Of a stretch of 64,000 nt of DNA, positions 17,827 through 25,059 are shown one piece after another. The stretch spans positions 121,654 through 185,653 of the forward strand of contig JADZEE010000044.1 in assembly GCA_020850735.1 (NCBI GenBank), in the 5' to 3' direction. Position 1 is the first letter of the stretch, and every line of letters begins with the position of its first letter. Source of the stretch: Gammaproteobacteria bacterium. Its GTDB lineage: Bacteria > Pseudomonadota > Gammaproteobacteria > JADZEE01. The notes under the pieces are model-generated. The model had not been told where the DNA came from. It searched no databases and saw nothing but the letters and a program-made list of their open reading frames with translations. The position numbers and the translations under genes were made by a program.

Positions 17827-19317
17827 TCAGCGACGGTAATACGGCGGGATCCGGGCGTCGTAGTTCACGACGATCGACTTCGCGTCGGTGTACTCATACA
17901 TCGACTCGACACCGAGATCGCGGCCGTAGCCGGAACCGCCCACGCCACCGAAGGGCGCGCCGGGATTGACGCGCTTGTAGCAGTTGACCCACACCATGCC
18001 GGCGCGGATCCGCTCCGCGACCCGGTGGGCGCGGCCGAGATCCGTGGTCCACAGTCCGCCGCCCAGACCATAGTCGGTGGCGTTGGCCAGCCGCACGGCT
18101 TCCTCCTCGTCCCGGAACGTGGTGATGGACACGAACGGGCCGAACACCTCCTCCTGGAAGACGCGGTCGCCGGGCTTCGCGCGCACGATCGTGGGCTGGA
18201 GATAATAGCCCCTGGCCAGCGCGGCGGGCTCGGCCGGCACGCACCCGCCGAGCAGCACCTCGCCGCCTTCCTGGCGTGCGATGTCGCAGTACGCGAGCAC
18301 GCGCTCCTGGTGCAGCTTCGAGGTCAGCGGACCCATCTCCGTGCGCGGATCGAGCGGGTCGCCCACGCGGATGGACGCGGCCAGCGCCATGAACCGCTCC
18401 AGGAACTCCTGCGCAATGCGCTCGTGCAGCAACAGCCGCGATCCGGCGATGCAGGCCTGGCCCTGATTGTGGAAGATGGCGAACGCGCTGCCGTTGATCG
18501 CGGCGGGCAGGTTCGCGTCGTCGAACACGATGTTCGCGCCCTTGCCGCCGAGCTCGAGCTGCACGCGCTTGAGGTTGCCGGCCGACGCGGCGACGATCCT
18601 GCGGCCCGTGGCGGTCGAGCCGGTGAACGCGATCTTGTCCGCCTGCGGGTGCTCGGCGAGATGCTGGCCGGCGACGTGGCCGTAGCCGGGAACGATGTTG
18701 ACCACACCGGGCGGGAAGCCGACCTCGGCGATGAGCTCGGCCAGGCGCAGTGTGCTCAGAGGCACCAGCTCCGAGGGCTTGAGCACGACGCAGTTGCCCG
18801 CCGCGAGCGCCGGGCCGAGCTTCCAGCTCGTGAACATCAGCGGGAAGTTCCACGGCGTGATCTGGCCGACGACGCCGACCGGTTCGCGCTTGACGTAGTT
18901 GAGGAACCCGGGCTCGGCGGGCACCTGCCGGCCGCTCACCTTGTCGGCCAGTCCCCCGTAATAACGAAAATTCGCGATGGTACGCGGCACGTCGAGGAAG
19001 CGCGCGTCGCGGATCGGATGGCCGGTGTCCAGCGCCTCGAGCTCGGCGAACGCGTCGAAGTGCTGCTCGATTCGATCGGCGAGGGCGAACAGCAGGCGGC
19101 CACGCTCGGCCGCCGGCGTGTCGCGCCAGCCGGCAAAGGCCGCCCGCGCCGCGGCCACGGCACGGTCGACGTCGATCTCGCGGGCCTCGGCGACCTCGGT
19201 GAGCCGGGAACCGTCGTGCGGATTGACGACCTCGATACTGGTTCCGGCCGCGCCGTCGACGAACTCCCCGCCGATGAACAGCCGGGTCGCAAAGGTGATT
19301 CCCTTCGTAGCGGGCAT
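17827..19317 (-). CDS. NAD-dependent aldehyde dehydrogenase, probable 4-hydroxymuconic semialdehyde dehydrogenase
   Basis: This 496-residue class-3-type aldehyde dehydrogenase has the usual motifs: NAD-binding PWNFPLMFTSWKLGPAL, VHFTGSTATGRR-like segment (DKIAFTGSTATG), catalytic Glu in LELGGKGANIV and catalytic Cys in NQGQACIAGSR. The ATG at 19317 (MPATKGITFATRLFIGG) gives the normal length; the frame extends upstream without support. Its place directly after the hydroquinone dioxygenase subunits and before CatIJ predicts oxidation of 4-hydroxymuconic semialdehyde to maleylacetate. Other aldehydes cannot be excluded from sequence alone. Confidence 0.85.
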   Translation of the reverse strand: MPATKGITFATRLFIGGEFVDGAAGTSIEVVNPHDGSRLTEVAEAREIDVDRAVAAARAAFAGWRDTPAAERGRLLFALADRIEQHFDAFAELEALDTGHPIRDARFLDVPRTIANFRYYGGLADKVSGRQVPAEPGFLNYVKREPVGVVGQITPWNFPLMFTSWKLGPALAAGNCVVLKPSELVPLSTLRLAELIAEVGFPPGVVNIVPGYGHVAGQHLAEHPQADKIAFTGSTATGRRIVAASAGNLKRVQLELGGKGANIVFDDANLPAAINGSAFAIFHNQGQACIAGSRLLLHERIAQEFLERFMALAASIRVGDPLDPRTEMGPLTSKLHQERVLAYCDIARQEGGEVLLGGCVPAEPAALARGYYLQPTIVRAKPGDRVFQEEVFGPFVSITTFRDEEEAVRLANATDYGLGGGLWTTDLGRAHRVAERIRAGMVWVNCYKRVNPGAPFGGVGGSGYGRDLGVESMYEYTDAKSIVVNYDARIPPYYRR

Positions 19318-19334
19318 GCGCTCGCCCCCGGTAC

Positions 19335-20342
19335 TCAGAACTCGACCGGGTACGGCGGCAGCTCGCCGCTGGCGTAGCGCTTCTCGAGACCGGGCGTCAT
19401 GTTCTCCCATACCAGCAGCATGGACCGCCTGGGAGAATAACCCTGGTGGCGGATGTCCGCCGGCATCGCCGCCACGTCCCCCGCCTTCATGATCACCCGC
19501 GCGCGCGGCTCGGCGGTGGCCTTGTCCTTGACCGTCCACTCGATCTCGTCGGAGAGCTGCACAAACCATTCGACGCGGTCATTGCCGTGTTCCACCGGCA
19601 GAATGAATTCCTCGGTCGTCGGGCAATAGGCGCTGTTGCGGATCACCGCACAAATCGACGGATTCCAGGTCACCGGCGAGCGGGACAGATAACGGAACAG
19701 GTTGAAGCCCCCGAGCCGGCCTTCGAAACCGGGCTCGGCATGGACCTGCGGCTCGTCCTGGGCCACGTCGGTGAAAGCACGGTTGATCCTGCGGCCGCCG
19801 GCGTCGGTTCGCAGCGGCGCGTCACCGGGCAGGCCGACGATGCGCGTAGCCACCTCGCGCTGGAAATTCACCGCCCCGGGGTTGCTGCCGTGCTTGCTGC
19901 CGTAGGGGGAACCGGTCTCGAGCGGCGCGGCGAAGGGATCGTAGCCTTCGTTGACCCAGTCATCGAGCATGGCCTTGAAGCACGCGAACAGCGGCTGACT
20001 GAGGAAATATTCGCGATAGTCGGTGCCCGCCTTGCGGTAGGCGCCGTTGTAGGTGCCGACGTACATCTCCACCGAGCCGTAGTGATTGCAGGTGCCGAAT
20101 ACCTCGTCGAAGTTGACCCACCCGTAGAAGAATCCCCACGCCACGTCGCGCATCAGCGCGCGCAGGAACGCGTCCACCGACATGACGTAGCTGCCCTTGG
20201 GACAGGTGATGTGCGCGAAATACTCGTCGCGTTCGAACCGGAAGCCGCCGATCTCGAAGCTGCGATAACCGTAACGGTTGTCCGGCCCGTGCGCCACGTG
20301 CGGGCCGCGAGTCACCATGACCTCGTCCTGTGCCGTCGCCAT
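19335..20342 (-). CDS. hqdB: Hydroquinone 1,2-dioxygenase large subunit
   Basis: This 335-residue protein matches the size of the large subunit (about 38 kDa) of two-component Fe(II) hydroquinone dioxygenases (HapD/PnpC2/HqdB type), which open the ring of hydroquinone to 4-hydroxymuconic semialdehyde. The C-terminal half looks cupin-like (ILPVEHGNDRVEWFVQLSDE, VIMKAGDVAAMPADIRHQGY). The call leans on context: it is paired with a 166-residue partner gene, is followed by a semialdehyde dehydrogenase, CoA transferase and thiolase, and a maleylacetate reductase gene lies just beyond the regulator. Direct homology should be confirmed by profile search. Confidence 0.78.
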   Translation of the reverse strand: MATAQDEVMVTRGPHVAHGPDNRYGYRSFEIGGFRFERDEYFAHITCPKGSYVMSVDAFLRALMRDVAWGFFYGWVNFDEVFGTCNHYGSVEMYVGTYNGAYRKAGTDYREYFLSQPLFACFKAMLDDWVNEGYDPFAAPLETGSPYGSKHGSNPGAVNFQREVATRIVGLPGDAPLRTDAGGRRINRAFTDVAQDEPQVHAEPGFEGRLGGFNLFRYLSRSPVTWNPSICAVIRNSAYCPTTEEFILPVEHGNDRVEWFVQLSDEIEWTVKDKATAEPRARVIMKAGDVAAMPADIRHQGYSPRRSMLLVWENMTPGLEKRYASGELPPYPVEF

Positions 20343-20416
20343 GTCAGTCCTCCGCCGTGGATCGTGTCACCGGCCCGAGCCCGCGCGGCGCCGGGCCGCG
20401 ATGGAATCGAAAGCTC

Positions 20417-20917
20417 TCAGTGCTGGCAGATCTGCGCCCATTTTTCCACCGACTCGGGGCCGAGCACGCTCTGGACGAGCAGGACGCCGAGCCCGGGCAC
20501 CCGAAACTGGTAGGCCGCACCGGCCGGCAGCAGGGTCATGTGCCCGTGTCCGGCGCGCACGCAACCCATGCGTGTGCCCCCGGGCTCGCTGGCGAGGCGC
20601 ACGGCGCCACCCGCGTCCGGCGCCGGCACGAGCGCGGCGTCCGCCGGCTCGACGAAGTGCGTTTCGACCCGCCCCTGCATCACCAGCACGGTCTCGTCGT
20701 GACCGCACACGTACCAGGGTGAAGTACCTTCGGCGCGTACCACCTCGATGACGTATTCGAGGTTCTTCGCGACCACGACCCGTTCCCAGGGCACGCCATG
20801 GGCGGCCACTTCAAACAAATTGGAAAATGCGTAGTGCTTCGGGTCCTCGGTGCCGGTAATCTCGACACCGCCTTTCACGTAGTGTTCGATCGACGCGAAA
20901 TACGTGGGCGTACTCAT
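20417..20917 (-). CDS. hqdA: Hydroquinone 1,2-dioxygenase small subunit
   Basis: From the ATG at 20917 (MSTPTYFASIEHYVKGGVEI) the protein is 166 residues, the size of the small subunit (about 18 kDa) of the two-subunit hydroquinone dioxygenases. It has a single cupin-like fold, with WYVCGHDETVLVMQGRVETHF and a second strand block GHGHMTLLPAGAAYQF. It is the first gene of the minus-strand hydroquinone operon and is separated from the divergent IclR regulator by an intergenic region with repeated operator-like boxes. The longer frame to 20965 adds a Pro/Gly-rich leader and is not preferred. Confidence 0.75.
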   Translation of the reverse strand: MSTPTYFASIEHYVKGGVEITGTEDPKHYAFSNLFEVAAHGVPWERVVVAKNLEYVIEVVRAEGTSPWYVCGHDETVLVMQGRVETHFVEPADAALVPAPDAGGAVRLASEPGGTRMGCVRAGHGHMTLLPAGAAYQFRVPGLGVLLVQSVLGPESVEKWAQICQH

Positions 20918-20973
20918 GACCGGGCTCTCCCGCGTGCCGCCGGCGGGCCTGCCCGGCGCAGGCAAGTTGTGCG

Positions 20974-21004
20974 CAATACGAACAGTTGTATTACAATGCG
21001 AACA
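20974..21004. promoter_or_regulatory. Candidate IclR operator between hqdA and iclR
   Basis: Two direct repeats, CAATACGAAC (20974-20983) and CAATGCGAAC (20995-21004), are spaced 21 bp apart, two helical turns. The first is also one arm of the inverted repeat AATAC-N8-GTATT (20975-20992). The region is AT-richer than its surroundings and lies between divergent genes, so it is a likely site for the adjacent IclR regulator controlling both promoters. Confidence 0.55.
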
Positions 21005-21086
21005 ACGCTAGCGCGGCTACGCGACCAAGTCAAGCGATCCGGCCGGCGCCACACACGACACACACGCCACACGGGCAGGACCGACC

Positions 21087-21872
21087 ATGACTTCCGCTGC
21101 GCAGCCAGCCGTCCACGAGCGCGATTTCGTCACCTCCCTGGCACGCGGGCTCGAAGTCCTGCGCGCCTTCGGTGCGGACACGCCGGTGATGACATTGTCG
21201 GAGGTCGCCGCCAGGACCGGCCTCACCCGCGCGGGCGCCCGGCGTTTCCTGTTGACGCTGGTCGAGCTCGGTTACGTGTACAAGAACGGGCGCCAGTTCC
21301 GGCTCACGCCCAAGGTGCTCGCGCTCGGCTATGCCTACCTCTCGTCCATGCCGCTGCCCCAGCAGGCGCAGCCCTTCCTGGAGGAGATCACCGCGGCCAC
21401 GAACGAATCCTGTTCGCTGGCCGTGCTCGACGGTGCCGACATCGTCTATCTCGCCCGTTCGCCCGCCCGCCGCATCCTGATGGTCGGGATCCAGGTCGGC
21501 ACGCGCCTGCCGGCGCACGCAACGTCGATGGGGCGCGTACTGCTGGCCGATCTCGAGCCGCCGGATCTGGACCGCTACCTGCGCGGTGCGCGGCTCGAAC
21601 GCCGCACCCGCCACACCCTCACGGATCCCGAGCGGCTCGAGTCCGAGCTGGCGCGGGTGCGACGGCAGAATTACGCGATCATCGACCAGGAACTCGAGGA
21701 AGGCGTGCGCTCGATCGCGGTCCCGGTGCGGGATCCGGGCAGCGGGCGCGTCGTCGCCGCCATCAACATCAGCACCAACGTCGCCGCGGTGCCCAAGGAA
21801 CGGTTGGTGAAGGAATTCCTGCCGGTGCTGCAAGGGGCGGCGGCACGCATCAGCGCCGGTATCCCGCGCTGA
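21087..21872 (+). CDS. IclR-family transcriptional regulator (PcaR/PobR-like)
   Basis: This 261-residue regulator has an N-terminal winged helix (about residues 15-75: DFVTSLARGLEVLRAFG, MTLSEVAARTGLTRAGARRFLLTLVELGYV) and a C-terminal effector-binding domain (ATNESCSLAVLDGADIVYLAR, GRVLLADLEP, NYAIIDQELEEGVRSIAVPVRD). The N-terminal segment is typical of the PcaR/PcaU/PobR branch that senses protocatechuate, 4-hydroxybenzoate or 3-oxoadipate. It is transcribed away from hqdA, with a candidate operator between them, and probably controls the hydroquinone genes. Confidence 0.9.
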   Translation: MTSAAQPAVHERDFVTSLARGLEVLRAFGADTPVMTLSEVAARTGLTRAGARRFLLTLVELGYVYKNGRQFRLTPKVLALGYAYLSSMPLPQQAQPFLEEITAATNESCSLAVLDGADIVYLARSPARRILMVGIQVGTRLPAHATSMGRVLLADLEPPDLDRYLRGARLERRTRHTLTDPERLESELARVRRQNYAIIDQELEEGVRSIAVPVRDPGSGRVVAAINISTNVAAVPKERLVKEFLPVLQGAAARISAGIPR

Positions 21873-21887
21873 GATCCCGCCACGGCC

Positions 21888-22193
21888 TCAGCCCCCGCCC
21901 GCGCGGCGGGATCCGATCGAGATCGCAATGAGCCCCTGGCGCCGATCGGCGCACGGCTGTCCGGTCGCAGTCAGGAACCGGATCCCTGCCAGCCACTCCG
22001 CCTCGGTGAGCCCGACCTCGCGCACGAAGCCGTGCAGGTGACGGATCAGGGCCGTCTGGATCTCACGCGTGCGCGGATCTTCGCTCGTCGAGGCATATTC
22101 CTCGAGCACGATGCCGGTCAGGTCGTCGCTGCTGAAATCGCGCCTGTCGCGCTTCCCCTTCGCGGTCCGCCCGTCGTCGCCGGCCGGCGTCAT
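21888..22193 (-). pseudogene. Truncated hydroxyquinol 1,2-dioxygenase (N-terminal domain only)
   Basis: The 101-residue frame carries the N-terminal helical domain of intradiol ring-cleavage dioxygenases: TGIVLEEYASTSEDPRTREIQ, ALIRHLHGFVREVGLTEAEW, then AGIRFLTATGQPCADRRQ. In intact hydroxyquinol dioxygenases (about 290 residues) this continues into FxxLSDTLGVSMLVD and the Tyr/His iron-binding catalytic domain. Here homology ends at RRQ, and the frame closes after a short unrelated tail (ending RRAGGG). The catalytic domain is absent up to the convergent IclR gene. The fragment sits 19 nt upstream of the maleylacetate reductase gene stop, that is, directly downstream in the operon, the normal place for this dioxygenase. 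Confidence 0.75.
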
Positions 22194-22212
22194 GCGCCCG
22201 CGTCACGGGCGT

Positions 22213-23274
22213 TCAAAGATGCGGGGGCCGACCTTCCCAGGCGGCCCCCAGCAGGTCGCGAACCGCCGCGCGCGTCACCGGCGCCGGGTTCGGGCACGGC
22301 TGCGCCGTGGCCAGCTCGGCCGCGCGATCCAGATCGGCCGCGGCGAAACCGACGTCCCGCAGCGCGGTCTTCGCGCCCACCTGCTGCGCCAGCGCGAACA
22401 GGCCCGCGGCCGCGTCGGCGACGCCCAGGGCTTCGGCCACGCGGCGGGTGCCCTCGGGCACGGCGCCGGCGTTGTAGGCGACGGTATGCGGCAGCAGGAT
22501 CGTGTGCGTCTCGGCGTGGGGCGTGTCGAAGGAACCGCCGAGCGTGTGGCACAGGCGATGATGCAGCCCGGTGGTGCCGCTGCCGAGCGCCGCGCCGGCG
22601 AGACAGGCGCCGTACAGGGCCGCGGTGCGCGCCGCCAGGTCCCGCGGCGAGCGCACCACGGCCGGCAGACTGTGTGCCAGGACCCGGATGGCCTCCAGCG
22701 CCATCAGCGTCACGATCGGATTGTCGTCCCGGGCACACACGTTCACGACCGCCTGCGCGAGCGCGTTGATGCCGCTCGGACCGGCGATATGCGGCGGCAG
22801 GCCCAGCGTCAACTCGGGATCGTAGATGGTCACCGCCGGCACGACGCGTACGTCGCGCGCGGTGAGCTTGTGCCCGCCTTCGGTCCGGCCCCAGATATTG
22901 GTCATCTCCGAGCCGGCGTAGGTGGTCGGTACGGCGACGTGCACGAGCCCGGCTTCCAGCTTGAGCGCCTTGCCCAGCCCGGTCGTCGACCCGCCGCCGA
23001 TCGACACCGTGCAGTCGGCCGCCAGCCGCGCGGCCTCGGTGCGCGCCCGGGCGATCGTCTCGACCGGAACGTGCATGGCGGCGTCGGTGAAGCTGCCGGC
23101 GGCGCGCCGGCCGAGGACCGCGACGACGCGCGCGGCATCCTCGCGCTGCTGCGGGGTCGCCAGCACCAGAGCGCGCGCGCAGCCCAGCCGGTCCAGCACC
23201 TCGGGCAGCCGCGCCAGCGCGCCGGCGCCGAAAATGACGTTCCAGGGCAGAGCCGTGAATTCGAATGCTCTCAT
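22213..23274 (-). CDS. macA: Maleylacetate reductase (iron-containing alcohol dehydrogenase family)
   Basis: This 353-residue NAD(P)H-dependent enzyme reduces maleylacetate to 3-oxoadipate. The start is the ATG at 23274 (MRAFEFTALPWNVIFGAG). Features are the glycine-rich VSIGGGSTTGLGKALKL nucleotide-binding region, VPTTYAGSEMTNIWGRTEGG, and metal-site segments INALAQAVVNV and GTTGLHHRLCHTLGG. The FEFTALPWNVIFGAG N-terminus and total length are characteristic of MacA/TfdF. It supplies the step between the semialdehyde dehydrogenase product and CatIJ, though it lies on the other side of the IclR gene. Confidence 0.9.
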   Translation of the reverse strand: MRAFEFTALPWNVIFGAGALARLPEVLDRLGCARALVLATPQQREDAARVVAVLGRRAAGSFTDAAMHVPVETIARARTEAARLAADCTVSIGGGSTTGLGKALKLEAGLVHVAVPTTYAGSEMTNIWGRTEGGHKLTARDVRVVPAVTIYDPELTLGLPPHIAGPSGINALAQAVVNVCARDDNPIVTLMALEAIRVLAHSLPAVVRSPRDLAARTAALYGACLAGAALGSGTTGLHHRLCHTLGGSFDTPHAETHTILLPHTVAYNAGAVPEGTRRVAEALGVADAAAGLFALAQQVGAKTALRDVGFAAADLDRAAELATAQPCPNPAPVTRAAVRDLLGAAWEGRPPHL

Positions 23275-23432
23275 GCGTTCCTCGCCTCGCGCGGCCCGCC
23301 GCGGCAGCGGGCTTCGGAGCGCGGCGCAGGCACCGGCGTCGAAGCTATACCGGCGCAGCTTGGTTTTCAAACGCGAGACCGCCGTGCGTTTTCCGCACAT
23401 CATGCCGGGCGGTGCGCGGCACGCGACAAAGC

Positions 23433-23457
23433 AAAAAAAGGGGCGCCGAAGCGCCCC
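23433..23457 (-). terminator. Intrinsic terminator after the DUF1329 gene
   Basis: Minus-strand hairpin GGGGCGC-TTCG-GCGCCCC with a stable UUCG-type tetraloop is followed directly by seven T residues. It lies 27 nt past the stop of the DUF1329 gene and should end the transcript of the DUF1302/DUF1329 unit. Confidence 0.92.
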
Positions 23458-23483
23458 GGGGTACGGTCCGCCGGGAACGGGCG

Positions 23484-24797
23484 TCAGCGCCCGCTCTTGC
23501 GCAGATTCTGCACCGTGAACAGCGACGGCGGGTTCAGGGCCGGATCGACCAGACCCTTGAACTGGCCGGTCGTGCAGTGCTCCTGCTGCACGTTCATCAT
23601 CATGAAGCAGTCGTCGATGGACACACCCGAGCCCTTGTTGGACGCGTGGTGGTAGTCCGGCTGCGCCTGGCAGATGGTGAAGCTGCGCCACAGGTCGCCC
23701 TTGCGGTCGAACATGCCGCTGCGTGGAATGGTGAAGGTCTGCGCGTCCACGAACAACACGCGCTTGCTGACGGGATGGTTCGGATCCTCGGGAATACCCT
23801 CCAGCACGTAGACCTTGCGCAGCTCCCAGGTCGACTTCGGGAAGCACTGGCCGTAGCCGCCGAAGTCGACATACTGGTAGCCGTCCGGCTCCGGGGGCAT
23901 GTCGGTCGCCAGCGCCAGCTCGTTGTGCCGGTGGAAGGGCAGCAGCGCATTCTTGGTTTCGATGTACTTCCACTGGTAATCCGAAATACGCGCGTTGTAG
24001 CCCTCGAAATCCTCGATGGTCGGATCGGCGCCGAGGAATGAGTCCGTGACCTGGCCGGTGGCCAGGCGGCGCACGCGACGCTGGAAACCGAGATACAGCC
24101 ACGCATCGTCGCGCTTGTGGTCGTCCTTGTAGCGGTGGATGAGCAGCTGGGTATTGTTCAGGTCGAACGGTTCGTAAGCGATGACATAAATCGAGCGGAA
24201 CAGCTTCGAGGGGTTGTCCGCGAACTGGGGCACGGGATCCTGGTTGACGCGATGCATCCAGTTCAGGAAGTGGAAGCAGAACTTCACCGTGCGCTCGAGC
24301 TTCTCGCTCTTGGCGTCACGGTACTTCCAGTAGAACGGACAGATGGCCGCGTTGTCACCCCAGTTGTAGCCGTACTGGTAATTCCAGGCGAGCTTCAGAC
24401 CCGCCTGCGGATCGTTCGGGTCCGGCTCGAACGGGAACGCGCGGCCGGCGACGAAGTTCTCCACCAGACCGTCGCCGGTCAGCGTGGGCTGGTTGGCGAC
24501 GGCGTCGAACGTCGCCTTGATGTAGTTCGGATGCAGTTCCAGCGACTCGGCGGCCCTGGTCTGCAGCTCGACCCAGCCGCGTTTGACGTGGTCGTACATC
24601 GCCGGGTCGAGGATGTCCTTGAACTGATCCGCGTTGCCCTGGTTGATCACCATGCCGGCCGTGTAACCGGGCGCCTCCGGCGTCCAGGTCTTGTAGGGAT
24701 AGAAGGAATTCTCGACGTCTTCTTTCGTGAAGGCGCCGGCGCCCGCCGCAGTGAGCATCAGGGCGCCACCGAGCGCGCAGAAGGCAAGCTTGCTCAT
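23484..24797 (-). CDS. DUF1329 outer-membrane-associated protein
   Basis: From the ATG at 24797 the protein is 437 residues and starts with a signal peptide (KLAFCALGGALMLTAAGAGA), so it is exported. It carries the DUF1329 domain seen with DUF1302 proteins in aromatic, steroid and terpene degraders. Segments such as WNYQYGYNWGDNAAICPFYWKY-type aromatic-rich stretches and KRVLFVDAQTFTIPRSGMFD are family-like and recall LolB-like lipid-handling folds. It is the last gene before a strong terminator. A role in moving hydrophobic compounds to or from the outer membrane is likely but unproven. Confidence 0.85.
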   Translation of the reverse strand: MSKLAFCALGGALMLTAAGAGAFTKEDVENSFYPYKTWTPEAPGYTAGMVINQGNADQFKDILDPAMYDHVKRGWVELQTRAAESLELHPNYIKATFDAVANQPTLTGDGLVENFVAGRAFPFEPDPNDPQAGLKLAWNYQYGYNWGDNAAICPFYWKYRDAKSEKLERTVKFCFHFLNWMHRVNQDPVPQFADNPSKLFRSIYVIAYEPFDLNNTQLLIHRYKDDHKRDDAWLYLGFQRRVRRLATGQVTDSFLGADPTIEDFEGYNARISDYQWKYIETKNALLPFHRHNELALATDMPPEPDGYQYVDFGGYGQCFPKSTWELRKVYVLEGIPEDPNHPVSKRVLFVDAQTFTIPRSGMFDRKGDLWRSFTICQAQPDYHHASNKGSGVSIDDCFMMMNVQQEHCTTGQFKGLVDPALNPPSLFTVQNLRKSGR

Positions 24798-25059
24798 TTC
24801 ATTGACCTCGCATTTCGTGTTCTGGACCCGTGTCGCCGATCGCCGGGCCCTCGGCCCGCATCGGTGACATCCGCCCCTGGTTGGGGGTCGACACCGCAGG
24901 GTGACTCGTCTTTTTTGGACGGCACGTGCCGCTCGCGGTACCACCCGCGCCGGTGGCACGTGCCCGTTTGTTGTCCCTGCCCGAAATCTCGCTAAGCCCC
25001 GGCGGCTCCTCGCGGGAGCCGCCGGGCCGGAACATCCCAGTGCCGCGCTTCCCGGAGGA

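Noticed and set aside
17827..19569. Extended N-terminus of the aldehyde dehydrogenase
   Set aside because: The 84 additional residues are Gly/Arg-rich, overlap hqdB, and are not part of the family. The ATG at 19317 gives the standard length.
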